DNA from: Homalodisca vitripennis
Lineage: Eukaryota > Arthropoda > Insecta > Hemiptera > Cicadellidae
NCBI RefSeq assembly: GCF_021130785.1
Contig: NW_025778032.1
Span: 1 to 64,000 of the forward strand
DNA length: 64,000 bases
Reading direction: 5' to 3'
Positions 35,304 to 48,755 of this stretch are shown one piece after another. The first letter of the stretch is position 1. The number at the start of each line of letters is the position of its first letter. The notes below the pieces were generated by a model. It saw nothing but the letters and a program-made list of their open reading frames with translations. It was not told where the DNA came from and did not search any database. Position numbers and translations under genes: made by a program.

Positions 35304-35308
35304 GCCTG
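35304..35308. repeat. Target-site duplication GCCTG, right
   Basis: Pairs with 29163-29167. Confidence 0.85.
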
Positions 35309-35309
35309 C

Positions 35310-38300
35310 TTTCCCTTTTATATTAGAAGAATGAGGACAGAGTGTAAATTTCGCTAAAAACGAAAACACACGTTTTGATGTAACAGTGAAATTCACATTA
35401 TTAATATATGGGAAATCGTGGTGGCATATAAAATGGTGGGAAAACACCTATAAACATCTAAATTTGAACTTAAATAATGGTAATAAACCGTGATGAATGT
35501 CAAAAAGGGTAAACATTTTACGTATAAACTCATATTGTATTTTCTTCTTTCAAGTAAGATAGTTCGATGCCCTAATTAAAAGAAATGTATATGTTCATAT
35601 ACAAATATTAATTACATAATTTTGGATGAACAGTGCAAACAGCTATAACACAATTATCCAACAGTTACTAGAAATTACGCGGAGAAAGTCCACAGGTATT
35701 TATATTGAATACAGGTATATATTCGTGGTCAATTTAAGAATGTAAAATGATTTTTTAGAACATAAAACACGATATTAATGTAAAATAAGTGTATTTACAT
35801 CTTTAGTTTTTTTAATATATAATATAAAATATAACATACGCTATAATAAAATTCATCAACAATATTGAAGAAACCGTATCTGGGTCATGAGTTATTTGTG
35901 AAGTATTGGTAACAAAGTCGTTTGTTAGATAAATGTCCGAGATAAAATATGTTTGGGTCACTGGATCAAGGTATTTCTCTTGAATATGGACTTGGTGCTC
36001 TTTCAATATATCAAGACTATATTTTTCTGCTTTTAGACAGTGATTTTAAAAGGAAGTTCACAAATGGGTATTTCAGATTATAGGTAATAAAATCTAATAA
36101 AATTAAAACTTTTATGTTTTCTGAAATACTATCACCCTGCTTAGAGTTTGGATTGGATAATGATTAACTAATTTATTGTATTTCCAAAATATTATTTTGA
36201 CTATGAATGCTTCGAAATGAAGTAGTATTTTTGATACCTATTATTGTTAAACATTATAAGAAATAGAAAGGTAGGATTATACTATAAATTTATACAAAAT
36301 AGTACTATTTTTCAATTTTTTACATGCTTAACCTGATGCTTTAATGTTTGAGAACACCTGATAAACAGAATGGATTCCAATTCTTGAAACGAAAATGTTC
36401 CATATTTGTACCAGATGTGATGGCAACTGTCCAAAGTATATTATTCTTTCTAACCTTTATACTTCAATTTAATTTATCCTTCAAACTTAGAAAAATACTT
36501 GAGCTTTGTTCTGTTCAATATTTATGCAATATACAGTTTATGAAGTTTGTCTTGCACAATTTCTGTACCACCTTAAAATATATAGAAGTTTTTTTTTTTA
36601 ATAACTCATAGCACACACCTAATAAGTAGTATTAGTATCGATTATAATGTCCGAAAATTAGATATCCTTAAACAAATAATAGTGCATATAACGGTGTTTT
36701 CCAGTACGGTATAATTCCCATTCTATGAAAATGGTGTACGTATAATTAAAATTTAACGTAATTAAACAACTTTGTCTTCCAAATACTATACATCTGGTAA
36801 TATGTCTGTTTGAAAGCACTTTTTCACGCAGTGTGAATCAGTACCAGCTCGCTTGTTTCTTAGCTACGACAACGAAAAGTTAGTTATACAGTAGTTAATT
36901 AATAAAAAATATATTTTTAAATATGTTCCAAACACATAAGAAAAGTATATTAAACGTATACAATGAAATGTAAGTTTCCTACTAAACCGTAAGAGTACCA
37001 AATGAAACAGTTAAAAGATTTTTTTGTTAGCGTATTTTAAATGTACTTCGAAAAAGGAGGAAAGTAGATAACCGTTTAGTACTACGTGTAAACTTGTTAT
37101 TACACCAAAAACCTAAGTTGCTTCTGTCTTTAAAGTAGTATTGGTAAATTCTTTTTTTTTTCAAGAAATTGTTATAATATATACATAACTCATTATTCGG
37201 TAAACATAAATATATTTTTTTAATACCTACAGTAGAAGCCTTAATTTTTCCACAAGCGAAATACATACTGAGGAACACATACGTTGTGTTGTACTGAACT
37301 TTTAATGTAATTTGAAAATAAAAAATTTTTTTTTTACTTTCATACTACTAAAGTAGTAGGAATTAAAAATATTGACTTAAACAAACTCTTTTATTTTAAA
37401 CTAATTCAGACAAGTAGTAAATCGTTTTATTTGGAATTTATTTTAAATAAATAAATATTCTTATTTGTTTGTTGCAGGATTAAATGTTTTCACGTTATTT
37501 AATTTTTAAACATCAATGCTGGTGTTTCGAAACGGAATTATATATTATTTATTGTCAATATTTTTCTATATATTCCTTTAATTACCATCACAAAAATAAT
37601 CATGTTTTTAATTCATACGTTTTTAAACTCTGTTACATATGCCTATTACAACAACATCATTAGTAAAGCGTATTTTTCGGTACTCTTGTGTATTTATAAT
37701 ACATAGAATTCAGCAGCCTGAAATTACAAATTCATCTAGTGTTTGCATGTGCACTGTGCCCCTCAACATTTTCCGTTGGTATATTATGGCAATAAAATAA
37801 CGATTTTTCTAAATAAGTAATGTAATTTTTAAATATATGAGGACAATATAACACTAATAGTTATAACAGAGTACACATAACTAACCCAATATGAGTTCAG
37901 AAAAACAGTTACCTGCCTTACTACTTTTAATAGCCAAGACATTAGAATACAAAATTTTATTTATTTATTTTAATTCAATAAATTTTTTTCTTCAATGATG
38001 ACTCAAAACCAGATTACTTACCGCTTCGACAGAACTTAAACATTGTTATTAATTCGGAACACACTTGATAAATTAACTAAACAAGGTGCACCATTTCATC
38101 CTGTCATAAATCCTTATCTATTTTAAATTTGGCGAGTCCTCTAAATCTACGCAGTTTTCGAAGAAATTTAACAACATTTCTTGTAATTTTAATCTAAAAC
38201 AATTTACTCCTCTTCAATCTTATTTCCAGTCGGTTCACGGAATCTAGATGGTTTTATTTGTAGGGAACATTTGATATACAATAAAGTAAATTTTGTATTG

Positions 38301-38530
38301 GGGCAGCTAAATAAAGAAATTAAACATTAAAAGTATATTTTGAAACCAACAACCGAAGGGTCACCTGAGAAGGTATTGCAAATTTCAGCTTCTTATAATA
38401 TTATTGTTATTTTTATTGTTACGTAATGGATGATTTATTGATTGCTATTAAGTATAGAATTTATTATTTATTGTTATTGAGTATTATATATAGTTTATTG
38501 CTAGTTGCTTGTTGTTTTTTAATTGCTGGT
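35310..38530. other. AT-rich DNA without recognisable genes
   Basis: Short unrecognised frames only (for example 36348-36611 on + and 37027-37278 on -). No TE domain or repeat was recognised. Confidence 0.4.
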
Positions 38531-38539
38531 TGTTATACA

Positions 38540-38932
38540 CTATTTATAGTTTAATAATGTTAAATTGATGAAAGAGTTTATGGGGGAAGGTATTGTGTGA
38601 TGAATGTCAGCTTTGGAATGTTAGAAATCTTTAGTGGTTAGTTGTTGCAACCTTGGCACTGTTAGACTTGTTATAATAGTGTAATGGAGTTAGTATATCT
38701 ATGTAGTAGTGTAGTAAAGCTTAGTGGGTATATTGTGTACATTAATTGTAGTATGTTTATGTATAAAATATGCAAGTACAACCAAATGGACTGGCCAAAT
38801 ATGAGATTTTATTTGTATTTAATAAAAATATATTGTATCCCGCACGCGCTATTGCGCACGGGACGCGTGAAATATTGTAAACAATGTATTTTTTTTTAAT
38901 AAACAATGTTTGAACTTGAACTTGAACTTGAT
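38540..38932 (+). mobile_element. LINE 3' end with GAACTT tandem tail
   Basis: The 3' end is marked by three to four TTGAAC units (about 38911-38932) after AATAAA. About 40 bp upstream lies a GC-rich hairpin: CCCGCACGCGC, TATT, GCGCACGGG at about 38838-38861, where GCGC pairs across TATT and CCCG pairs with CGGG. This is the same architecture (hairpin, AATAAA, short tandem tail) as the LINE end at 4189-4267 but with different sequence. No coding domain was recognised upstream, so it is probably a 5'-truncated insertion. The left limit is uncertain. Confidence 0.65.
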
Positions 38933-38939
38933 TATTATA

Positions 38940-41900
38940 AGTTTGGAAACCACATTTCATCAAAGTTGTCCAAACACAGCGTATTTTACAATGGCACAAA
39001 GCTACAGTCCTGGCGTTGAATTATGAAGATGGATCATAAATAATTACTGAGAGTGCTGCCGTTAAATGGCGTATGACAAAAGAGATTTACCGGAAAATAT
39101 TTGCTTGTTCTCTGTCGTGGAAGTGGAATAGTCTTATTTGTTATGTATGCTCGTCCAGCGGAACACCGTTTCCTCCTCATTATTCTAGAGTTTCAATTTC
39201 TGAAATCCATGCATTCTTTGACTTTTAACGCTGCCAACGTAAACATCTAAAATCTTCCATAAATTTCCTTATCACACAAATAGTATTCTTAATATGCGTA
39301 AGAAATTTGCTCATGATTTTATTTTATAGGAATAAATTAGTCAGTGAAACATTGTGTAGGCCTGAATCATATGTAACAGTAGCATGTCTGTCTTATATAA
39401 TAGACTTTATAGTTTTGTATTTTATCCTGGCTTGGAGCGGGAATTCAGTATATTTTAATACTTTTGAAGCACACTTTTATTCTTATAGTAAACTTTTAAA
39501 TGTTTTTGGCTATGAGTTTAAGTGATTATTTCTGCTTGAATATCCTATGGTATAACGATTTAAAATCAACGTGAAAAAGAAAGCAGGTTCCAGTACACAC
39601 AAGAATATATAAAGAGTAAATAAAATCTGTAGATAGTAAATATTAGCTTGGTAAAAGCTGTCTCCCAAAACCCTGAATATCCTTAGAGGGCGAAAATTAT
39701 ACTTGTTTGCTAATACCATGGTTTTTTTTAAAATATCCAAGACCGCCTCAATTTGGGGAAAAACCTAACGATCCTAATTTCCTCTTAAAGACCAATATGA
39801 AAACATTTACAGTGACACTGGGAATTTGCTTTATCGTGGCAAAAGAAAACAGGGGCAGATTGAAATTTAAAATACGTAATTAAGTAAATTTATAAATACC
39901 ATATGTTACTTATACCATTTTGAAATGTGTTAGAATTAATATTAAAAATAAACTTTCTTGTATGTGTGTTATATCCCTGTTAAGGAGCTGAATCCATTTC
40001 AGAAGTCCACCAAAGAGTTTTGCTTTTAGACTTTAAAAGGTCATCTAAAGCTTCTGAAAAGATCGTAAGAGAAAAAAATACAAAATATATTCAAATTCCT
40101 TCAATTCTGCACAATGACCAAGGAGCCTCATTATTATTTATTTTTTATAAATGAGTGTTTATGAACTCTACCAGGACCTAATATTAGCTATCTTAAACTA
40201 AAATGTCTGGTTACTAGCGCTTATAGTTTCGGAGAAACTTGTTAGGTTAAGAAAATAGTCTTCGGGAAATGGCAATAAACTGAAAAAAAAAACATTCTTA
40301 AAGGCAGAACTTAACGTTTAGTCCTTTCCAAGGCGTGGATGTTCTGGATCCTCGCCTTCAACATACATGTTTTTCAGCTTCCACATACACAAGTATCTTT
40401 GCTGACTTAATTTTATTTCAAATTCCATAGCTGCGTTTTGGTCTTGTAGAATGCGTTCACAGTCAATTCATTTCATTGTTTCTTGCAAGTGGTTTTATAC
40501 TTTTAGCTATAAATGTTCTAAAACTTTACATTTCCCATTTTCGTAATGAAATATGGCCAGTACAATCTAATTAAGCTATGCGCACTTTATTCACATACTA
40601 TTTAGATTATCAGTTCCATAAGCATGAGAGTTCCAATAGCTTAAATATTTTTATACAAAAATGGATAAAACATGAGCGCAAACATTTGAAAAAACGTGTG
40701 TTTAAGAGGATATTAATACTTTCATTAGTACTGTGTTACAATAACCATAAAAACATAAAATTCCTAATACTTCCTAATATTTCCAACTTTGGCTGTCCCT
40801 CAGTATAAAAATTAAAATCTTTCGTACAATACTATGTATTAGAATATCAATACCTTGCATATGGACGCAATTTAACCATACAGGAATAAAGTACTCAGAA
40901 GTTGAGTACACTTGAGACAAGGCGCTAGTGTGCAAAACTTTGCATTGGCTCTTCAAGTTGCCCCACTTACATACTGTATGGTGTTTGCCCTAGTTCTTAC
41001 TTCACGTGTTTTCTCTGTAGCTTTTATGAACAAGAGACATATTTAATCGAACAGAGCGAAAGGTACATTTATTTTGCATTTAGTTGCTTTATTTATTTTT
41101 AATTTTAGTCATTATTTAGCAACGAACTTGTATTATATCTGAGAGTATCGAGACAGAAATAAGAGTGCTTCTGGTTGCCTTGACCTCATGGAATGGAAAC
41201 TGGAGCAATGCAGTTTACATAGGTACCCTTGCTTTAGTATCTGTGCAAACTGTTTTTAATGTCAGGATATCAGCTTTATATATATACAAAATAGAATAGG
41301 TGCTAAGACTGATGCTCGATGAAATTTATCATGCAAATATTTAAAGTATTTTATATAAGTCCATGGTGAATTGTTATGAGCCTGTGATAGTTGGGAAAGA
41401 TCTTCCAAAGCTGGTAATTGTTACATTTATTTTCATAAATACTTTCAGTAAAATATGTTAGCGTAATTAAATGATAATGTCTAGTCCCTGTAACAACCTC
41501 GTTCAGTAACGACGGTACTAGCAAAAATTACTAATTGCAGAATTGCCTTGAGTGGGGATGGATGGAAAGCCTCCTTTAGACTCATTTTTTCTATTCTTTC
41601 ATTTATATATCAAGGTAATCATCTCCCTTAATTTTATTGGATAGGGGATCTTAATTTTTGTAAATCCGTCACATAAAATTGTTTAGATGAAGATTGTTTT
41701 TATTAATATCTACTGTTTTCAAATATCTATGTTTATAGATCAACATGCTCTAAGGGATATGAAATACATATTTGATTCATAAATACGAAATGTGAGAGAT
41801 AAAACAATTTGGTTAGGAAGAGAGCATTAAATGAATGTGATTTATGTTCTTAAACACACCAGATCTGGTTTATGTATGATGAAATTAACTAACTAAAACG

Positions 41901-42295
41901 TGCAAATATATTTTCAGGCTAAAAATAATTGACGCTTTGTACAAATTTCTATAATCTTACTTATAAGTTACTATTGGGAAAACTTTGCCACAGTTAAAAT
42001 AAACTCACACGTGAATTAAAATCAAATTTTAAAAGATTATTATTAAGAATACAAACGTAACAAAGGTGTAACATACGACATTTTTCTGATTTATAAATGG
42101 TAGCATGAATGGTTAGCTGAATTTGAAGGTTAATTTATCACTTCCTCACAACGCAAATTATTAAAACATATCTTTTGTCAGCATTCAACCTCTGGGACAG
42201 GTAGCCGAGATGACGAGGGAAGGTTCCTAGAAACATTTACTATTGAAATAACTATTGAAACGATGGCAAATGTCAGTAATTCCATTTTCATTTTG
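38940..42295. other. AT-rich DNA without recognisable genes
   Basis: No supported gene or repeat. Several 60-76 codon frames look random. Confidence 0.4.
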
Positions 42296-42302
42296 AATAA
42301 TT

Positions 42303-43160
42303 CAGATTCAGATTCCTTTATTTGTCATTACACATTACAGAATGCAGGACAAGTGACAAGAACAATAAATTAATAAGTTACAACAATTAATAACAGTCAA
42401 TAATTAAGGAAGTTGTCATAATACTCTTGAACACTGTACAGACATTCATCCAATAAAATAAGCTTAATATAATACTATTCTTAAATTTATTTACAGGCAG
42501 CACCTTAAAATGTTGTTGTAAACTATTGTATATTTTAATCCCTTGGTAGAAAAAACTACTTCTAGTGATTGTATAACAAGACCTCTTTGTCACCAAATGT
42601 TGCCTGTATCTTGTGTTGTGTTCATGTGAGGTGTAATCCTCAAGAGTAGATAAAGTGTTTCTTATATACAATGTCTTAAAACAGACAATACATAAATAGA
42701 TGGCAAGGAAAGAATTCTTGATTTTATGAAGAGAGGTTTACAATGTGTTCTAGCTGATACCGCACATATTAATCTGATGGACCTTTTTTGTAACACAAAA
42801 AGTCTCTGAGCTCCATGATAATTGCCCCAGAGGGAAGAGCCATAGGAAAATAGGCTGTGAATGTATGCATAATAAACACATAATAAGGTATCTTTCAGTA
42901 TCCTAAGTACAAATATACCCTTGCTAACACGAGTAAATAAGATGTTTATATGATTTTCCCATTTTAAATTAGATTGAATATTGATTCCAAGAAATTTTAA
43001 ACTACTGGTAACTTCAAAGTGACTTAAACTAACTGGTAAGTCAACATCCTTCTCCATGTTAATACAAAGCTTGTTAGAAATGATCTGCACTAATGAACCT
43101 AAAGAAGTGATTAGTGCATAAGAGTAAACTATTTTGAGAAATAGCATATTTAAAATTCTG
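42303..43160 (-). mobile_element. 5'-truncated LINE, ORF2 C-terminus and 3' tail
   Basis: On the minus strand the coding remnant is followed by a short 3' UTR, AATAAA and a GAATCT-type tandem tail (about 42303-42320). Only the end of ORF2 is present, which is typical of incomplete target-primed reverse transcription. The tail and the SSLKFLGI / QKRSIRLI style of the protein place it in the CR1/Jockey group (inference). Confidence 0.85.
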
Positions 43161-43330
43161 GAGATAATTGTCCTCTTCCAAAAAAATACAATAAAATGAT
43201 TAAAGTTATATCCTAAAATGCATTTAATAGAGGGTCTGAAAATCACCATATTTGTAATATATGTGACAGAATTTTCAGAAAATATTAAAAGCAGGTTTAT
43301 ACAAACAAAATTAAGAAAACCAATAAGCAA
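42387..43330 (-). pseudogene. LINE ORF2 C-terminal protein remnant
   Basis: Two frames (42662-43330 and 42387-42671) overlapping at a frameshift near 42665. The upstream frame carries SNKLCINMEK, then SSLKFLGINIQSNLKWENHI (the post-palm region), then RILKDTLLCVYYAYIHSLFSYG and VLQKRSIRLI. The second carries HEHNTRYR and SFFYQGIKIYNSLQ, the usual LINE C-terminal blocks. The first ~75 residues of the long frame do not look like RT and are probably flanking sequence. Between NMEK and the VSLSHFEV block some residues seem to be missing. Confidence 0.8.
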
Positions 43331-43818
43331 GTCTCTTATTGATTTCAGGCCACTGAAGCTGTAAGTTAGAAAAATATAACCAGAACACTAACCTTTTTTT
43401 TAATTTCCGGAAACACTCTCCGTTGTATGGATTTAACAAGTAAACGATATCATAAACTTTGTTTTCTACTGTCATACGCAACAATGGCAAATGTTTTCCG
43501 TTATAATTTCAAACATAATTCTTTTAAAAATTAACTAAGAGATAATTGAGATTCGCCGCTTAAATACTTAGTTTTTTGGGCAATTGAAAAAATCTGCTGT
43601 AAAATGCCTACATCCAGAAATACTCCAGTGATACTAAAAAACTCCTACGTCTTCTATTTAATGATTTAATCATTCTGTTTTACAAATATAGGTGATTTTG
43701 AAGTTATTGATAATGTATTTTTATTCTTTGTCTGTTCAAGTCAATGAGTAAATAATTATTACTCAAGGCAGCTCTAAATAAACCTAAACGTTTTTCATCA
43801 AAGCAGTTGTTCATAGAA

Positions 43819-44013
43819 TCAGATATTCTCACTATACGTCATGGTATGTGATGGCCTACACTTATAGGCACAGGGAGGCGGTACTCGGTATAACGACCCA
43901 CAGCTACAGTTCGGGGACTTTAGCTGAGCACGTGACCTTGAATGTGTGGTGGTTGCAGGGAGGGGTGGCGGTGGTAACATTATGCGCTGCGTCCCGAAAA
44001 CATTTCCTGTGAT
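43819..44013 (-). CDS. Proline/cysteine-containing open frame, possible exon
   Basis: A 65-codon stop-free minus frame in a GC-richer patch. It includes IMLPPPPLPATTTHSRS and CSCGSLYRVPPPCAYKC. An acceptor-like ...CCATGAATCACAG precedes it and weak donor-like GTs lie inside. No start codon precedes the open stretch. Not recognised; GC content alone makes long open frames more likely by chance. Confidence 0.15.
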   Translation of the reverse strand: MTGNVFGTQRIMLPPPPLPATTTHSRSRAQLKSPNCSCGSLYRVPPPCAYKCRPSHTMTYSENI

Positions 44014-44380
44014 TCATGGATAAAACCCTCCTTTCAGGAATCGTATTGGCCCAAATAACTCATCACACTCGCTATAATAAGTATATTTTGTGACAATGCT
44101 GATAGTGGTGGAATTAATTAATAAGAGAGTACCAAATAATAGCAATTATAGGACTTCTCCTTGTTTTTCATTGGTTATATTGTTATTTAACGTGTGTTTG
44201 AAAATAATGTATTTGTCAATACTAATCGTGAGTTTAGAGTCTTTAAAGAGATTGTTGCGCCTTCATCTCAGCGGCAAGCACGTAAAACGCAACCCGCCAC
44301 ACAGATAGCGTTTATTTGTTGAAAGGATAGTATTTGGGCTCTACGAACACAGGTAAATTCCTCTAACTGCCCTCTACCAG

Positions 44381-44606
44381 GGCCGCTGTGGGGAGTGGCG
44401 TGCGGGCCCGTGTCATCGAGATGACTGTGAACCTGACGAACGCATACTACGTGGCGAATTCATTGTACAAGCGTTTGCCACAAGTGATAATTGAAATGCG
44501 GGCCGAGAACCAACCGGTCTGTTTAAAGCAACTGATTACTACCTGGCTGAGGAAGGTCGGTTCTGATAACGCTGAGCCTCTCCTCACTCTCACTTGCCGT
44601 TATTAA
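44381..44606 (+). CDS. Possible terminal exon or unrecognised ORF
   Basis: A frame open from a TAA at about 44360 to the stop at 44604-44606, in a locally GC-rich patch. A strong acceptor-like tract (TCCTCTAACTGCCCTCTACCAG) ends at 44380, so an exon beginning at 44381 is plausible. The product, about 74 residues, includes MTVNLTNAYYVANSLYKRL, then VIIEMRAENQPV, then LITTWLRKVGSD, and has balanced amino acid composition that looks protein-like rather than random. The last part loosely resembles helical adaptor domains, but I cannot assign a family. A LINE 3' end lies 60-300 bp downstream, so it could also be part of a TE. Confidence 0.4.
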
Positions 44607-44659
44607 CTACATTTACTAGAACAAATTTCAGTTGCTTTGCGTCGTGTCAGCATATACAA

Positions 44660-44905
44660 CATGTTCAACCGCTTGCTTATTTATCTATTTTTATCGTAAC
44701 TTTTATTTTATTTTGTGGGACTGGATATGTGAGCTGAATTTTGCTTATTGTTTGGATTTATAAGAGTCTGTTATATTAAAATTGTTTTAAATAAGGTCTC
44801 GCCGTCACGCACAGGCCTCGGCCCATGTAGCGGTATTTTCATGATGGTTAAGCTTGAAATTGTAATTATTATATATGTGGAAATAAAGAGTGATTTGATT
44901 TAATT
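44660..44905 (+). mobile_element. LINE 3' end with GATTT tail
   Basis: Contains GGCCTCGGCCCATGTAGCGG near 44812, TTTTCATGATGGTTAAGCTTG and AAATAAAG followed by TGATTTGATTTAATT. A short hairpin-like GGCC/GGCC motif, AATAAA and a GATTT repeat tail are the standard 3' end of many insect LINEs. The left limit is uncertain and no RT sequence was recognised upstream. Confidence 0.65.
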
Positions 44906-44909
44906 CGTT

Positions 44910-47900
44910 AAATTATTTTCCTTCTCTTTACATGTTTTTATTACATCAAAACCCAAACCTGTTTTTCAGCTACTTATTACTTTATTTGAGCTAAAGAAAA
45001 TAAACTGTTTGTAGTATTTGACACTATGTTGAGAGAGAATCCATTTTAAGGTTTATGTAATCTACGTGGAATCTCTTTGAGCATGATCTAACATCATTCT
45101 CAAATAAATATATTTGCAAAAATGCTTGTTTTAATCCATGCAAACTTCAAAGGTATAATTTCTATATAAGGATAAAATATTTTGATAATTTATATTTTTT
45201 ATACTAAGATTTACATACTTCTGCAATGTTCACAAGTTTTAAAATGTTTCGTTAGTTTTCCTCGTATAGCAAATCGACAAACTTTGGTAAGCGAATAATA
45301 ATCCAATTTTATGTTCTGTTTACTATCAAAACCAAGCAAAAACTATTTTCTCGTCTATTCTAGAGTATACCAAGTTTGTGTTTTATTAATTACATGCTAT
45401 TATTTCCTTTCACCCTCAACACAAAAAAAATTAAACAGAAAAGTACAAGAGGCTGACGGTACCGGTCTAGAGAACAATATAAGTAACAGCACGTCAATTA
45501 GTAACTTTCAGGTGGAACTGAAGGAGTTCTTATTTGAGATGTGTTTTTACAGGCTGTACTCGTAACAGATATATTGTTAGCAGAAACAATAGTTGTTTAT
45601 AATGGTAAGTTTATATCATAAATTTATAAAATTTGTTACAACTTTGATAGTCCCTTTGATGTGTTCGCGGACTAAAAGTCGTGTGTAACAAAGTCCCGTT
45701 CACAGGATGGGAGGTTTCACTTAGACGCCCTCAGGGAGTATACGATCTTTCTTTCCAACATCCGTACACTTGTCTTTGTGGACTCGGTATGTTTATCTTG
45801 CTTACAGGGCTTGGCAAGAAGAAAAGTAATTCTTGTAAACCTCTCTGAAAAGAACTTATTTTAATTCATTAATAACTAACTGACTGTAAACGTACATTTT
45901 ATTTGTTTAGTAATCTCGAAGGTTTCTATCACTTGGTTATAATAGTATGACACAATTTTCTGTAATTAAATTTCCAGTAGGTATTGAAATCAGTATTTAG
46001 TAATAATGTTATATGACAGATTGAATTTGTATAAAGTGTTCATTTTTCTTAGTGTTTAGACTACTCCGATCTCCCAACCAATTAATTTTAGTAAGCAATA
46101 CATTTTGTAAGTTACAAGTACATTTTACTATATTCTTATTATATGTGTACTTAAACGGTTAAATTTATTAATTTACATTATCTTATGAAACTAAAAAGAC
46201 GTGAGAAATTAAAATACGTGGTTAGAATATTATATTTAACTGTTAATTGATTTCTTGTCATTTCCGGAGTGACACGAAGACGTTATGTGTTTTTTAAAGA
46301 TTTTAAAAACTGTTCAAACAAATTCAAACACAACACTGTTATTTGGAAACAATAGCTTTTCCTATAGCATATTATTGCAAGGAACAATAAACGCGGGAAG
46401 ATTTCCACTAATACTCAGTATGCTAGAAGAAGCGTATGCTGAATATTCGCGGAAAAGCCTGAGTGAACACGTTAAAACAACGACGATTCAGTTATTACAC
46501 AAATATATGTCAATTGCAAAACCTTCTATATGACAATTTTAAGATTGTATAATATATTGTTTTATCCATTTAAGTAAACTAACAATATCACAACTATATA
46601 TGAAAGTTTTCGGATATTTCCTATCTTCTATGTTATAGAAATAAAAATTTTGAAAGATTATAATTAGCTATATATGACTGACAGAAATTAAAGATATAGT
46701 TGGGATTTAGAAAATCTATCTGCAATTTCTTGTGGTACTCATGTTCAAGGATGCATGGGCACCTACGAAGCAAGGGAAACGGTCGAAAAAATTTAAACTT
46801 TACAAAGCAAAATATAAATGTTATTATATGAATTCAGGAGTGGTTCTGAGAATTCATTAATATTTATAATACACTTGTCGTGAAGTAATGCACTGTTAGA
46901 TTATGTAATATTTTTTAATAAATAAAACGTTTAATCGTCATAATCGTCAATGTTATGTAACGAATGAAATTAAACAAAGTAAAATTATGCATCAAACTCA
47001 TTATTCATAATAAGTTTAGGGATATTTTGTGTCACACAACTGATTAAAAAAAGACAGATTATATAAGGGTACTCATATAAAAAATAATAAATATACTCTG
47101 TTTCTAATTATTTATAAAATTATATATAGCCCGAGTGCACTAATATTTTTAAAACGATTTCATACTCTCGTATACTATGCAGTCATCCGTTCCACGTAAA
47201 TGTAGTTTTGATTTACACCAAGGACAAATGTGGGTTTCTTCCTCAACAGAGTTTCAGTGCTGCAATCCCAGATACCGTACATTTGACAAAAAGTATGCTT
47301 CAAAGAAGTAAAACAAAAAAAAAATTGTAACTCGCTACAGGTACAAAAAAACAAGTTTTATGTTTTTACAATAAAATATATCACTTTTGCAACAATTATT
47401 TTACCTGTAAATCTTGTAATTTATCAAAGTATTAATTAACATTTATGACCGTTAAAAACCAAAAAATAATGCTATCAATGTTTTGGACTTCTCAAGTGGT
47501 TAGGATATCTCCAACTTCGATCTGCCAGGTCAAGTGGAAAATATCGACAGTACGTGAGAGGACTTCTTATAACAAGTTTCTCGTAATGCCTCGATATAAC
47601 ACGTTATACAATTCATATAAGTGCAAACTGCAACAACTATTTCTCACATTATATTTCCACAAAATGGTAGTTCGTTATTGTAAAGTTTATGTCAATATAT
47701 AAAATAAAATAAATAGTGCTGCCATAATAATCATAATAATAAATCGTTCGTAACTTTTGTAATAATTTCATAATAGTAACACATTTAAATATAAAATAAT
47801 TTAATGTAGATGATGCATTATTGTTTTTTCTCTAAAAGATACAATAGAAAAATCAAGCTGTTTAACAAACATCTGTATACCATTCCCCCAAAAATAAAAT

Positions 47901-48750
47901 GAAATATTACAACTGAGCAAGGAAACAAAATCAGTCACGTAAATGTGACCTTTTAAACAAATAATAATCAGTATAAACTATAGTTTTTCTTATACTCGCT
48001 CAATCTATTCAAACTATAGTCGCTCCATCTCATCACCTCTTGTCAAAATTAAAATGTAAACATTCAATTCAAACGCTTTCGTATAAGGAATGTCCCAGGG
48101 TAAATAGATAATCTATTAAAGTAGTTCTAAATAAATATAATATATAATAAAGTATTTTTAATATTGTACATACAAATTAAGTATGATCAGTCAGCTACGC
48201 AGTCTTTGGCTATTTTATGAATATATCAAATTAACAATTAAGTCCAATTTATCAGGTAAGTTCCCAAAATATTAATTTAAAGCATTCGGCGCAGGATGGT
48301 TATTTCCGTCAATTTGGGATATGTACCATAGCTGCATGTTACAATGTTTAGCACTACATTTCCAGAACTGTATTCTAAAATATTATTCGGGTGTCATATT
48401 CTAACGTCTTATTCCGGTGTTGTAAATCTTAAGATGACTTTAACTACGGACAAAGAATGACAAGTTTTGATGGACAAAAATATTATATAAACATTAAAAA
48501 TCAGATCAGCTAAAAAAGCAAAAAATTAGTAATGTACAGAATATTCAGATAATACATAACGCAAGTTATTTTATCTTTGTAATTAGTATACCTATTTTAG
48601 AAAATTACCTTTATGTCTTATATAAAAAGCTCTATATTAATTTTTATAATGTAAACAAAAATCTTAAGCGACCCTTATAATTTTTATTTTCCAAAGAAAT
48701 TAGCGATGATACGGGATTCTTTTTTTAAGGATTTTTATTGACGATGGAAG
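44910..48750. other. AT-rich DNA without recognisable genes
   Basis: Short frames at 45311-45565 (+) and 46285-46533 (+) are noted but not accepted as genes. No repeats were recognised. Confidence 0.4.
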
Positions 48751-48755
48751 GTTTA

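Noticed and set aside
45311..45565. 84-codon + frame with a possible 73-nt exon at 45438-45510
   Set aside because: Acceptor and donor words (AAACAG and TTTCAG/GTGGAA) are mediocre and the peptide is not recognised.
46285..46533. 82-codon + frame ending IQLLHKYMSIAKPSI
   Set aside because: It looks mildly protein-like at its end, but has no recognisable domain, only a weak acceptor and AT-typical composition.
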